DNA of 64,000 nt from Ctena decussata (Eukaryota > Mollusca > Bivalvia > Lucinida > Lucinidae), in contig OZ022515.1 of the NCBI GenBank assembly GCA_963989385.1, positions 9,084,803 through 9,148,802 of the forward strand, read 5' to 3'. Numbering within the stretch: the first letter of the stretch is position 1; each line of letters begins with the position of its first letter. Positions 45,695-57,631 of this stretch are shown here, in pieces. The notes beneath the pieces were generated by a model, which worked only from the letters and a program-made list of their open reading frames with translations, was not told the origin of the DNA and made no database searches. The position numbers and the translations under genes are program-made.

Positions 45695-46320
45695 TCACAT
45701 TAAGAACTCAATGAATATACTCAGTGGTTCTGCAGAAAAAAAAGTTGATTTTATTGGTTTTACTACTTTTAGTAACGGTGACCATCTTGGATTCTCGACC
45801 CGCCTGAGTTTTATCGTTCTGAAGCCCTGCAGTCTGATCATGCTGCATGTGAAATTTGAGAACTATGGATGCAGTGGTTTCAGAGAATAAGTCATTTGAA
45901 TGGACTTAAATGCTACGGTCGACGTAAATTATTCCAGGGTTTACGTAAAGTCACTATGACCTTATTCTGCTACAAATGTTTTTTATTTTGATAATTCTGA
46001 ATACCAAGGTCTCACTTATGCTTTATACAAAATTTCAGCCAAATTTACCAAGTGGTTCTGGAGAAAAACTTGATTTTATTGGTTTGGCTATTTTTAGTAA
46101 CGGCAGCCAGCTTGGATTCTTGGCCCGCCTGAATTTAATCAGTCTAAAGCCCTGCTGTCTGATCATGCTGCATGTGAAATTTGAGAACCATGGATGCAGT
46201 GGTTCCAGAGAATTAGTCTTTCGAATTGACTAAAATGCTAGGGTCGACGTAAATTGTGAACGGACGGACGGACGGAAAACCGGACGCCTTTATCGCACCT
46301 TGCTATAGCAGGTGCGACAA
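45695..46320. repeat. Two direct copies ~326 bp apart, ending in a GGAC tail
   Basis: GATTTTATTGGTTT, TTTTAGTAACGG, a CATGCTGCATGTGAAATTTG stretch and GGTCGACGTAAATT occur in the same order twice (from 45747 and 46073). The second copy runs into GGACGGACGGACGG and the end TAGCAGGTGCGAC. This is typical of a long non-coding interspersed repeat of bivalves. Confidence 0.75.
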
Positions 46321-46839
46321 AAACGCAGTTTACGAAGCTCCAAAGCCTGTTCCAAAGCGCAAATGAACGACTGGCTTTAGCAGACACTGCAGCTTAGGGA
46401 GAATTTTTAGTATTTTAAGTGTGGGTATCATGAGGCGAAAATATCACAAAAGACGCTGCTATTTCAACGTTTTAAAAGCATTCTAAAGTATATGGAAAGA
46501 CATTTAAAATATAGTTTTAAATACAAACTCGTAAGATCATGATCGAATCTATATACCCTATATGCTTTGAGGCCATTCCTGCATGTAAAAAACTAAATGT
46601 CGAAATATTGAAGGATAGTCTGCAAAATTTAAATTATTGAAGGAAAGCCTGCCATTTTTTTTATTTGGTTCACGAACGTTATGTATTCATTTTTGGAAAG
46701 TTTTGCCACTTTTTTTCATTTTGTTTAACGAATAATTATTATGTATTCACTCATCAATAATTTAGGACTACAGGGATTTATATTGTTTGCACAGTCATAC
46801 GGTGTATAAGTATATATATTATTGTTCTCACTATTTGAG

Positions 46840-47042
46840 CAACAACACGACAAAACCAACAAAGTGGCAAGTGCACCCAGCTAAGAATCAGATCAGCTTG
46901 GGCATCTTCCCATTGTAATCAGAGTCTTCGCAGTTGATATGGAGTGCACAGCGAAGTATCTGATAAGACCTGAGCGACTGCGACGGCTGATCTGAGTCTT
47001 ATCGTGGCGCACATTCCACTTTGTTTTCTCGGGTTGCGGTTC
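46840..47042. mobile_element. GACACGACAAAACC foldback family, copy
   Basis: Left end AACACGACAAAACCAACAAA, right end CACTTTGTTTTCTCGG, with inverted CTCAGATCAGC/GCTGATCTGAG-like motifs. Somewhat diverged. Confidence 0.75.
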
Positions 47043-47570
47043 ATTTAATTATAATAAAAAATCGATGTTTATGACTTTCTATTTGCTTTGTAAAACATCG
47101 AATAACTTTTAAAATGAAGAATGTCGTTATAACAAGGAACGACAAAGCAGAGGTGCATAATCTTTCGTTTGGTCATTTAGGAATTGACGCACCTTCCCCT
47201 TTCCTCCCACCACAGAGTTTGAGAAAATTACATATTATTGGGTTAGCAATGATAATCCAGTCATCCCAATTATATAGGGAACAGTTTCTTATGAGTCAGT
47301 TAGCTTGTCTTCATTAGATAATTCACCACCATATATTCCACCTTTATCAAGAAGGGACACAAATGTTGTGACTTCCCATTTACTTCCCGGGATGACGTAG
47401 CTCTTCGAAATAGGATCTACTCTGTGACTCACATGAAATGATTTCCTTGTGGGGTTCCCTCAAGAGTTGTCTCCACTCGAGAAAGCGACACAAACGAACA
47501 TGGCATTGTTACTCTCTCGGATGGTGTATCTGTACACCGTTAGGGCATATTGTGTTTAAGTAGAAGACGA

Positions 47571-47788
47571 TATCACACCAGGTTGGCGGCAATCGAAAAC
47601 GCTCGTGCAAACGACGAACGCGGATCAAAACCCGTAGAAACAGTGTTTTCAATTGCAAATTAACGACAATTAATCCGGCCGACTATCGCAAAAAAATTGC
47701 AATTTAAAACGCTGAAATCCTTACGTTTTTTGATCCGCGTTAATCGATGTTTAAGAGTTTTTTTGATTGCCGCCTACCCGATGTGATA
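47571..47788. mobile_element. Foldback MITE, TATCACACC ends (family of 2137-2321)
   Basis: It starts TATCACACCAGGTTGGCGG and ends CCGCCTACCCGATGTGATA. The arms share GCAATCGAAAACGCT and AACGCGGATCAAAA with their complements. More diverged than the 2137 copy. Confidence 0.75.
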
Positions 47789-47939
47789 TAAGGCATCCAT
47801 TTTCCACTACGGCATGACAGAATAACCAGAACGTTGACCATAGACTTGACCGTAAAAATCTAAAAATTGGGACACCTAAAATCGTTAAAATGGAACAGTT
47901 TGATTTTACATGTACAAAGTAGTGAATCGTTCAAAAGAT

Positions 47940-48055
47940 GCAGGAAGAATGATAGACAGTGTAGACCTTGATCAGGATGCTTCTGAAGCAGTCTAAGCTG
48001 GCCATTCACTGTTTGCTAATACCTATCTGTTCAAATATTTAGAAGTTTACAGTAA
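47940..48055. repeat. 'ATCAGACTGCTC' family, copy 3
   Basis: GTGTAGACCTTGATCAGGAT, CACTGTTTGCTAATACCTAT and AAATATTTAGAAGTTTAC follow the order of the other copies. Confidence 0.55.
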
Positions 48056-48121
48056 TTTTTTGAAGTGCCGGAGAAAATTGGAGAAAAAATATACCTCTCA
48101 CAAAGTTGCGCTTATCTGAAA

Positions 48122-48345
48122 ACCGCGACACGACAAAACCAACAAAGTGACAGGTGTGCCATGCGAGGACTCAGTTCTTCCAGTCTGATCTGAGTCCTCG
48201 GTTACGGCACGGAGGTAGCTTAGACCCTTAGCTACCCTTTACAAGCACAGCGAGGACACTGAATGGGTGGGTGCCCAGGCTGTTCTGAGACTTTAGTGGG
48301 CGCGCATGCCACTTTTGTGGTTGTCTTGTCGTGGCTTATATTGTC
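48122..48345. mobile_element. GACACGACAAAACC foldback family, copy
   Basis: Left end CCGCGACACGACAAAACCAA, right end GTTGTCTTGTCGTGGC. The middle has GGTAGCTTAGACCCTTAGCT like the 54491 copy. Confidence 0.78.
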
Positions 48346-48349
48346 TGTT

Positions 48350-49010
48350 GCCATGTCTAGTTTCATCTGCATTGAAACAGAAAGGTCAGAGCAAACTGTA
48401 GACGACACAGTCTGTCGTTCCATCAGCGTATGTTTGGAAGTATCACTGCATTATAAATTCAATCTACTTCATTTGCAAGTATTTACAGAAATGATCTGGA
48501 TGTAATTTTTTTAAGAGTATTTTTGATATTACCGGATAATAGTTTATCGTGTGACTTCGCATCTGAGAGTGAAGTAAAGTCATACATTAAAACGATAATC
48601 AACTAGTGGATTTATTATGCAAATTACGTCGTTATGCGTTGACGTCAATAAGAATGTCGCGTTTTCTAATGGCTAATCCGTGACGTTTTAGTGCACATTT
48701 TGCTAATGAAATGCGATTTTAGTGTCATATGATAAATAGAATATTGCATTCGTGCACAAGTATTATTGAATTTATTTAACTCGTTGGGAAAACCGATAAG
48801 ATGCTCGGCATAACCTCGTATCTTATATTTTCCCCAACTCGTTTAATAATTTCAATGAAACATGAGTACTCGCGTAAGATTCTCTATTTAAACAAGACTT
48901 TCAAAGCAAGTGCTATGATTTGCTTCACTGTACCAATGACGAACATAGTTTGCAGAAACACATTGTGTGAGGCATAATTCCTGACAAAGGATAACTATAG
49001 AGAAATGTAC
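48350..49010. other. No gene recognised
   Basis: AT-rich sequence without clear exon or repeat. It lies between two foldback elements. Confidence 0.5.
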
Positions 49011-49020
49011 GATATCCGGA

Positions 49021-49498
49021 AAGAGACATTTCCTTTCCAATATTTATCAGAAAGGAAAATTGAAACCAAAAAACATTGAACGGAAATCAAACCCTCATAA
49101 CATGTCGTTTAAACGACTTATTATATCGTTTAAACGACATGTTATGTCGTTTAATTGATACAAAATAGAATGGAAATCGAAACGAAAAACCCAGAAAGAA
49201 AATAAAAAAAAGAAAAAAAAAAGAAAATGTAACAACAAATAGGTCTTTTGAAGTGAATCTTATCCACTTTCCTGCTTAAAATAATTCAGAATAGAAACTG
49301 ATACAAGAAAACTAAAACGGAAACCAATACAATAAATATCTCGTCTAAACGACTTGTAATATCGTTTAAACTACATATTATGTCGTTTAAACGATACAAT
49401 ATGCCGTTTAAACAATATAAGTCGTTTGAACGAGATATGTATTGGTTTTGATTTCCGTTCTACTATTCTGATAAATATCGGAAAGGAAACGTCCCTTC
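49021..49498. mobile_element. Foldback element with internal TCGTTTAAACGA palindromes
   Basis: The left arm GACATTTCCTTTCC(A)ATATTTATCAG has its complement at the right end (CTGATAAATATCGGAAAGGA). The interior has at least eight TCGTTTAAACGA variants in two clusters (49101-49155, 49340-49435), spaced by about 20-24 bp. Borders are approximate, and there is no coding frame. Confidence 0.72.
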
Positions 49499-49504
49499 AA
49501 AGGT

Positions 49505-50895
49505 TCCATAGAAATGCCATATATACCTACCGCCAGTCCGGAACAAGGCGATTACTAAGTATAGAAATACTGTCCAACCTGAAATGTGTGTAAAACGGTG
49601 TCAAGTACCCAGATATATTATGGTATGTGCGAATAGGAAAATTCATAACAGCATGCGCATGCGCGCGGTCAGAATCGTCCCTGCTACGAATTCTGAGAAT
49701 TCCTGTCGTGAAATGTAGAGACTCTAATATACTTGTGCCAATGCGCAGACTGAATTGAAAATTTACAGTGAGCGAATGGCCTCTTTTCACGCAAGACATC
49801 TCCATCAGTCGAATCTGTCTTCATGTCTTAAGGCAAGAAAAGTTTGCGACGCTTGCTCAAGGCAAGATGTTGTTTCACATGAATTGGCCAGTTTACAGGT
49901 TAAATTTTCTATTTGGTCTGATAGTAACCTCTTTATGCGAAATGTAGACTAAACAAATTCCAAGAGTTTGACAACAATTATAAACGAACGGACCAGTTAT
50001 CGCTCACATCCGTTACTTCACCTTGTTGTAATGTGCTGTAATGTACCATTTTCAAGCTCTTTATAGTTGGATATATTAGCTATACTAACAAAACTAAGTT
50101 AAAACCAAAAGTAACTTTACATGTTTAATTATTGAATATGTTTATTCTTGTATCGATTTGATAAAAAACGAAGACTTTTCCAAACAGATTTCAGGAAAAA
50201 TGATTCATGCAAAAGATTCCAGTATCGAGTTATCTGTGCTTACATTAAAAACAAACAGTTTGCATTTTCTCATAAATTCCTGAGAAGACCAGGGTTTGGA
50301 CACAACACTTTAAAGACCGATGATTTTCAATAAAATCGCCTGCAAAACTTTTGTCTTGTTATCTGGTTAACCATTGACAGTGAATTAAAGTTGTTTCACA
50401 CTGAAACTGTCTCCCTTTAAATTAAAGCAATAGTGAATTTTCGCAAAGTCTTAAAGCAAAATATGTATGATAACATTTGAATCATTTATCGGATAATTGT
50501 TTGGATCTTTTCATAGTGCGTGGCAAGAACAGCTTATAAACGTTCCAATGATTTCATTCAACAAAAAAAAGACAAACAGTTTATTCATATGCTAGATATA
50601 TGCCATGAAGCTACTTTTTGCTTTAAGTATAATACTTTGATACTTGTATAAACTCTGAAGAAAGCATCGGTATACGGATATACAGAGCCACATTGACAGC
50701 ATAAATATTTCCTGGATACGACTAAACGCATAAAACGCATGTTCCTAATTTAAATGGGTATTTGCAAAACAAGATGTATTAAAATCCAAAAGTTCAATTT
50801 TATGTTTTCGTTAGTTACCTACACCAAATATCCATTTGCATGTGATTTTTCTGTTCAAATTTCTCAAAAAAAAATAACGGAATATTTGCAAATTA
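49505..50895. other. No gene recognised
   Basis: A 92-codon minus frame (49527-49805) ends at a donor-like GTAGGTA, but nothing in it is recognisable. Other frames are short. Confidence 0.45.
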
Positions 50896-50900
50896 AAATT

Positions 50901-51135
50901 GAGTCGCGACACGTGAAAACCAACAAAGTGGTTGTGCGCCCAGCGCAGACTCAGATCAGCCTGGGCATCCGCCCAGTCTGATCAGAGTCTTCGTTGTCCC
51001 CATGGAGGTAGCTTAAACTCTTAGCTATCTTTCAAGAGCTTATTGAAGAGTCTGATCAGACTGGGCAGATGTCGAGGATGGTCTGAGTCTGCCTTGGCGC
51101 ACAACCACATTGTAGGTATTCTCGTGTCGCGGCTC
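50901..51135. mobile_element. GACACGACAAAACC foldback family, well-preserved copy
   Basis: It starts GAGTCGCGACACGTGAAAAC and ends TTCTCGTGTCGCGGCTC. Subterminal GTGGTTGTGCGCCCAGCGCA and its complement flank a centre with GGTAGCTTAAACTCTTAGCT. Confidence 0.85.
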
Positions 51136-51389
51136 AGATGCTTGAAACAAAAAGTTTATCTTATCAAAATCGTGTCATTTGTGAAAGGTGCAACAGTGTC
51201 AAGAAGAACGCAATTTCATTATCATTGTGGAAGCCCCACTTAACTGACAAGACAAAATGCTTCTTGTTGCTTACAGGCATGTATGTGCATCTGTTTCTTC
51301 GCCGGTTTATAACTTGGATGTGGTTCATTATTATTGCTCTTCGTGGTCTGCTTTCTATTAATCTTTGACATTTTGTACATCATTTAAGA

Positions 51390-51673
51390 GAGAGGCCCGT
51401 GGTCGAGTGGTAAGAGACGCTCGATTATTGTGCAGAAAGTTGCCGGAAAGTCGTGAGGTCGCGCCTAGGTTTCGCCATCCGACGACAGGAAACCTCCCAC
51501 TTGTCGACCCAACAGTAAATGGGTACCTGCTTCGAATGGGGGAAGGATAAGACACCAAAAGGAGTGGGATGGGCTCCGTCTTTCATACGCTGTGCCCAAG
51601 ACACAGTGGACCTCTAAATCCACTGCCCCTACGGCTATTCGGCTTTGGGAAACCTTTACCTACCGCTACCTTT
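51390..51673 (+). mobile_element. tRNA-derived SINE with 13 bp target-site duplication
   Basis: Head: GTGGTCGAGTGGTAAGAGAC (box A) and a degenerate box B (GTCGTGAGGTCGCGCC). The body is about 200 bp. ACAT(C/T)ATTTAAGA flanks it (51377-51389, 51674-51686) with one mismatch. Confidence 0.8.
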
Positions 51674-51689
51674 ACATTATTTAAGATGG

Positions 51690-52265
51690 CCTCGCGGTCA
51701 TCTGAAAACCGCTGAAGAGGCTGGGTGAGCGACAGCATCCTTGCCTATCTTCAACTGTTGTCCTGAACCATTCTCCCGTGCTGCTAGCCATCTGGACTGT
51801 ATTTGAAAGTCGTAGAGGTGCTTACTGGCACTTACTATTTTGACAATGCGTTAGGGATACAAGCTACGTCATCGTGCAGATATTGGAAATATGCATTTGA
51901 CGACCATCTTGAAGAGACTCTGGAAGTTTACTTTTCCCGTAGGTAAAAAAGAAGAGATACGATTCTAGCACAAGACAATGAGCCGTTTCGGCGCCTACGC
52001 GCACATATGATGAAGAGGTACAGTACATGACTGTCCAAGAGTAGAGAATTATAAAAAAAAATCAGTACAAGTTTTGATATAGAAATCGACATGGTAAACT
52101 TGTATTAAACAGCATCGATAAAGACTACTGTAATACGGTGGTTGGAGAATATGTAAGCATTCTGTTGTTAATAAGGAGTCTAAAACTGCTACCATACCAC
52201 ACTGACAGGATACTTGATTGCTTCAATGTTTGGAACACTTTAATTATGAAAATTATTTACGGTCT
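51690..52265. other. No gene recognised
   Basis: Sequence before the segmental duplication copy B; no exon or element stands out. Confidence 0.5.
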
Positions 52266-52563
52266 TTTAGTCATGGTGAATGTTTCAAACGAAAAGCACC
52301 GAACCATGCTTTCAAATGAAAACTTTATGTAACACATGTATAATAATAAGCATATGGTTATGCTGATTTATTTATCATATGGTCCGTTCTGACATGCCTG
52401 AGAGGACCTAAAATATAGTTATAAAATACATTACACTCCTCTCAATAGCATGGATTGATAAAATGGTATATTATTAGTAGAAAGGCAGCGAATCTCACAG
52501 TCTTCACACTATAAAGGTTTACTAATATAGTTATATGCAGAATAGAGCGCAGGCTATTTTATA

Positions 52564-52808
52564 TATGAGCAAACCCACGACAAAACCAACAAGATGACAT
52601 GAGCGCCCAGCGAAGACTCAGATTAGCCTTGGCATTCGCAAAGTCTGATCAGGGTTTTTGCTAAGCGCTTAAAGGAGAGCTATGGGTCTTAGCTACCTCT
52701 ATGCCGACAGCGAAGACTCTGATCAGACTTGGCTGATGCCCAGGCTGATCTGAGTCTTCGCTTGGCGCACATCCCACTTTGTTTATTTTGTCGTGTCGAG
52801 CCTCATAC
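52564..52808. mobile_element. GACACGACAAAACC family, copy in duplication unit 1
   Basis: TATGAG at the left and CTCATA at the right bound the element. Inner ends are CCACGACAAAACCAACAAG and TTTGTCGTGTCGAGCC. Confidence 0.82.
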
Positions 52809-53355
52809 TATCCTAGTGCTACAGTTCAACTGTCAGAGGACAAGATTTCTGTATCAGTTAACTTTAAATAGAACTGCTGAACATAGCTTGGACAGTGATA
52901 TATCTTACAAATGTAGTCTTTATCTCTGAGTTGTGAATTTAATAATTAATCTCTTTTGCATATACCCTTACAGTGCTCTTGTTTCATTATTATTACAGAT
53001 TATAAGTTTCTTTATTCGATTTATTATTCTGTAACCGGCGATAAGAGAAAATGACTTTAAAGACATGGTGAATGTTTCAAACGAAAAGCACCGAACCATG
53101 CTTTCAAATGAAAACTTTATGTAACACATGTATAATAATAAGCATATGGTTATGCTGATTTATTTATCATATGGTCCGTTCTGACATGCCTGAGAGGACC
53201 TAAAATATAGTTATAAAATACATTACACTCCTCTCAATAGCATGGATTGATAAAATGGTATATTATTAGTAGAAAGGCAGCGAATCTCACAGTCTTCACA
53301 CTATAAAGGTTTACTAATATAGTAAAATGCAGAATAGAGCGCAGGCTATTTTATA

Positions 53356-53599
53356 TATGAGCAAACCCACGACAAAACCAACAAGATGACATGAGCGCCC
53401 AGCGAAGACTCAGATTAGCCTTGGCATTCGCAAAGTCTGATCAGGGTTTTTGCTAAGCGCTTAAAGGAGAGCTATGGGTCTTAGCTACCTCTATGCCGAC
53501 AGCGAAGACTCTGATCAGACTTGGCTGATGCCCAGGCTGATCTGAGTCTTCGCTTGGCGCACATCCCACTTTGTTTATTTTGTCGTGTCGAGCCTCATA
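53356..53599. mobile_element. GACACGACAAAACC family, copy in duplication unit 2
   Basis: Same element as at 52564-52808, carried along by the 792 bp duplication. Confidence 0.82.
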
Positions 53600-54040
53600 C
53601 CATCCTAGTGCTACAGTTCAACTGTCAGAGGACAAGATTTCTGTATCAGTTAACTTTAAATAGAACTGCTGAACATAGCTTGGACAGTGATATATCTTAA
53701 AAATGTAGTCTTTATCTCTGAGTTGTGAATTTAATAATTAATCTCTTTTGCATATACCCTTACAGTGCTCTTGTTTCATTATTATTACAGATTATAAGTT
53801 TCTTTATTCGATTTATTATTCTGTAACCGGCGATAAGAGAAAATGACTTTAAAGACAGAAGTTTATAATTCCTTATTTGGGTCGATTTCCTTTTGAGTAT
53901 GTTCAATAAAATACATTTTATTTATCTAACTCAATATAGTTATCCACAGGCATCATGCATTTTATGTTCTGATCCAAGGCGTGTAGTAATAATTTCATAA
54001 ATATATCAAAACGTTACCAAAGGTCTGAATTTGTGTGTGC

Positions 54041-54137
54041 GTTTTTTTTTTTTTTTTTTTTGTTTTTTTTTTGTTGTTGTTGTTTTTTTTCCTCTCTCTC
54101 TCCCTTTTTTATTTTTTATTTTTTTTTTTTTTTTTTT
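54041..54137. repeat. T-rich low-complexity tract
   Basis: Long T runs broken by GTT and CTC. It gives a phenylalanine-rich frame that is not a gene. Confidence 0.9.
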
Positions 54138-54490
54138 GGACAATTCAAAATGTAAGATGTCACATAAAAACTACATATTTTCATATTTTTTCTAAACAGA
54201 GCGGTACAGCGGTTTATGTTGACAAGAAGTCCTTTCACTCATATGAGCGATGTGCTCTAGGGTAGGCGTTATCATGATTAGATATGTCAGAAGATGGTCA
54301 TTCCCTTCCCCACCTCGGTAATTTGATTACTGACTGTCCCCAGTGATGTGTCTGGTTTGATTCATCTTTATTAGTTTTCTTCGTTTCTTTTAGTCTTGAC
54401 ATTTTTTGGCTACGTTCAGGATAGCTAAGTGGCCATTTTCCTGAAAAGAGAGTTTTATCATTTAGGTTTCCGTATGTGGCATCTTCTTTT

Positions 54491-54728
54491 TGAGCCGCGA
54501 CACGACAAAACCGACAATGTGGTTGTGCGCCCAGCGCAGGCTCAGATCAGCCTGGGCATCCGCCCAGTCTGATCAGAGTCTTTGCCGTCCGCATGAAGGT
54601 AGCTTAGACCCATAGCTACCCTTTGAACACTTTACGAAGAGTCTGGTCAAACCGGGAGGATGTCCAGGCTGATCTGAGTCTCCGCTGGGCGCATAACCAC
54701 ATTGTTGGTTTTGTCGTGTTGCGGCTCA
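54491..54728. mobile_element. GACACGACAAAACC foldback family, best copy
   Basis: It starts TGAGCCGCGACACGACAAAA and ends with the complement (TTTTGTCGTGTTGCGGCTCA). Inverted subterminal blocks GTGCGCCCAGCGCAG/CTGGGCGCATAAC and CTCAGATCAGCCTGG/CCAGGCTGATCTGAG surround a GGTAGCTTAGACCCATAGCT centre. About 238 bp, non-coding. Confidence 0.88.
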
Positions 54729-55319
54729 TTTCATTTTAGTCTTGTCATGTACTGATATTATTCTTTTCTATATGGTGTTGCCGACGGGATGAGGAATTAT
54801 TTATATCAGTTCCTTGGTATTTCTATTTTATTTGTTTAGTATAAAGGGGTCTACTTCAGTATGCAGTATAAAGGGGTCCACTTCAGTATGCGATTTTCAA
54901 TTTTTTGGCAAGTAACACATGTTAAAAAATGAAATCTATAATTTTTATTGGAAGTGGAGGTGGTTCATCTTCAGTAGTGTTATTGACGGTTTGTCCATTG
55001 TTGAATATGCCTGAGTGTCCTAAAATAGGCGTACTATGTGGGTGTCAACCACTGCCTTACATTTTCAACAGCTCGGCCCTGGTTAATTGATGTTCTTAGT
55101 TGTTTTTTTCTGTTTTTTTTTTTGTTAATTGTTGTTTACTGATTGCATTGGGTCTATATAAAACAGATAAGGCGATAATCAGGAAACAATACTATTACCA
55201 AACAAAGAAGAAATCAAATGGGAAGCTATACAGGTAACCATATTGCCACAAAACCACAGACAAATGGAGATACTAACATGTAACATTGAGCGACCACAAC
55301 AGAAGTACCACCCTGAATT

Positions 55320-55445
55320 CTGTGATCCCGTTCCTTGGAAAGATCTATTCATATTCCTGTGCGCTTGTATGGCATTCCGGTTAGTGTTCTGTTTCCGCTT
55401 GTAAAAGTTGATTGTGTCAGCTGTTTCCGGGGAACGGGATCACAG
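55320..55445. mobile_element. Small MITE, CTGTGATCCCGTTCC ends
   Basis: CTGTGATCCCGTTCC at the left and GGAACGGGATCACAG at the right are exact complements. It interrupts the alignment with copy A near 11890, so it looks inserted in B. Confidence 0.7.
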
Positions 55446-55585
55446 AGGTAGTTTTCTATTTACACCTGTTATACATAACATAAAACATCAATGTTATCTA
55501 TTTATGTTATTGCGAATGTAAATAAATCAAAAGGAGCAACGCAAATAAAACGATAGTGCATAACATTTGTCAAAAGAAACATTTA

Positions 55586-55719
55586 GGCCCGATTTCACGT
55601 CGAACTTAGTATAGTACACGGATTAGCATTCGGAACACCAAAATTTATCATTGCGCCTTACGATAAAATAGACCATGCACTAGTTAATCTGAGTACTAAC
55701 TGTGACGTGAAATCTAGCC
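55586..55719. mobile_element. Harbinger-like MITE with TTA target duplication
   Basis: Ends GGCCCGATTTCACGTC and GACGTGAAATCTAGCC are inverted repeats with two mismatches, followed inward by TTAGTA/TACTAA. TTA precedes and follows the element (55583-55585, 55720-55722), as in PIF/Harbinger insertions. Confidence 0.72.
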
Positions 55720-55789
55720 TTAGAACCACAGGCGTGTCCGGTAAGTGTTGTTCATTGATACTGTATCACTGTCTTCTTTTTGAGAATTT

Positions 55790-56760
55790 TTATGCTCCCC
55801 GCATCTTATGAAACCGGGGGCATATAGTGTTTCGGTCGTGCGAAAGTTTAGCATTTTGTAAGAGGCAGGTTTCAATATCATATAGTACCGACTTGAAATA
55901 CTACATGTAAATAAGGATTTAAATCTATAAGTAAAACAGGAATACACAAGAATCAGGGTATAATGATGCATATGTCATGGTCCACTGACTTTGGTCTTAG
56001 GCTAATTTTGCAAGGCTATGATTTTTGTAGGAGGTAGATTTCAGAGTTTTTATTATTGTAGCAACTAGAAATTTTGTAAAAGGGTTTATATCAATAGGTA
56101 AAACAGCAATGCAGAAGAGTCAGGACATTATGAGTCATATGTCACGCTGCACTTTCTTCGGAATTACGCTAATTTTGCAAGCTTAAAATTTAAAAGAGGT
56201 AGCTTTTAGAGATCCTATTATTGTAGTAACATGAAATTTTGTATGAGGATTAATATCTTAACGTACAGAGGAATATACAAGAATAAGGTCATGATGATCC
56301 ATATGTCATATGTAACAGTCCACAGACTTCAGACTCATGCTAATCTTTCAAGGTTAACATTCTTGCAAGAGGTAGATTTCAAGGTGCCTACTATTGTAAC
56401 ACGTTGAAATTTGTATCATGATTAATATCTATTAGTACAACAGGTATATACAATAATCAGGTCATGACGATCCATATATGACGGTTCACTGACTTTGTTT
56501 CTAACCAGGTTCTGTAACACATAATATTTTCTATTTTGGCCAAACAGTGGCTCTGAGAACGTATAAGGTGCTGCAGTTATGTCACATTTCAAACGTCATG
56601 CGCCTATGGTCTTTATATTAAACAAGTCTGCCTCTATGAACCTACAAGTAGTTATCCTACAAGTACCAGTAAAATAATCAAGGCACCATTTTACTCAAGG
56701 CACTAGGCGGGGGCATCTATGTACTACGGACGCATTTCTAGTTCATGCGATTGCTCTGAT
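55790..56760. repeat. GGGGGCATATAG-type interspersed repeat, with ~170 bp internal units
   Basis: It opens ACCGGGGGCATATAGTGTTT and closes GGCGGGGGCATCTATGTACT plus ACGGACGCATTTCTAG. Inside, a unit with ATATGTCA(T/C)G, a CACTGACTTTGG-like word, GCTAATTTTGCAAG and GAGGTAGATTTCA recurs at about 55971, 56140, 56300 and 56475. Confidence 0.75.
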
Positions 56761-56769
56761 AAGAATGCG

Positions 56770-57630
56770 TTGATCTTAGTTTTCATCTCTTTTCTTTTAA
56801 ACTTTTGGAGTTAAGCGACACGGAAGAAATTAATTACAGAAACGAGCGTCCGTCACACTAAATTTGGTATGGATACATTTATATTTTCACTGATCGGATA
56901 TGTTAATATCTCTTCAAAACGTATTGACAATAGTTTAATTCTGTTATAACAAATACTCTGTTTTGTAAGTTTATTGTATTTTTACATTTACGTCTATATG
57001 GTGCTATTACAAAGTTTTTATATTGCTATATCAATAATCTTTAATATAGCTTAATCATTTGTTTGTTCCACTTTTGATACCACTTTATTATAGGAAAGGT
57101 CTCGTAGAAACTGGCGACTCTGCCTATCCTGCACGAATTAATCTCTTCAATGATGTTGGCTTCAACAAGCTGTTATTTGTCTATGTCACCATGGTAAATT
57201 GAAGGATCAGAATACATTCTTTAAGTATGCGAACAGATATTAATCATAAAGGATCTTTTGAGCAGTTGTGCTTCTGTAAAACGAGACATGATTTATGTTT
57301 CTTTTCTATTTTTAAATGAAAACAAAACTATCTAACAGTCTCTTTGGCTGTAAAGACTGATGGTCACATGTTCTAAGGCGTCCCTGCAGATAATTTCGTT
57401 GTACGCGCTGAAAATTTCGTCGTTTGCGCTCATATTTACACATTAGAAGACCTGTGTATTATTTTTCTAATCAAATCAAAAAAATACAAAATAATGATAA
57501 CAACATTTGTACCAGAAACTTGTCTCAAAAGAGATCTTTTATAAGTATAAAATGGTATTAACAGAGATTTTTCCTACATGTATGTTAGTAGCAGTGTGAT
57601 GTAAGCCCGAATATTTAATTATTGTTTTCG
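56770..57630. other. 3' flank of FReD gene B
   Basis: It aligns with 12310-12680 and 14060-14600 of copy A. No gene is seen. On the minus strand AACAATAATTAAATA follows the stop codon of gene B; no perfect AATAAA is immediately there. Confidence 0.55.
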
Positions 57631-57631
57631 T

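Larger units (their letters stand above)
52272..53855. repeat. Tandem duplication, 792 bp unit, two nearly identical copies
   Basis: Copy 1 is 52272-53063 and copy 2 is 53064-53855, both starting CATGGTGAATGTTTCAAACG. By eye they differ at only about five positions (for example near 52535/53327 and 52809/53601). Each holds a full GACACGACAAAACC foldback element. Confidence 0.93.

Noticed and set aside
54035..54265. 76-codon phenylalanine-rich plus-strand frame
   Set aside because: It is translation of a T-rich low-complexity tract.
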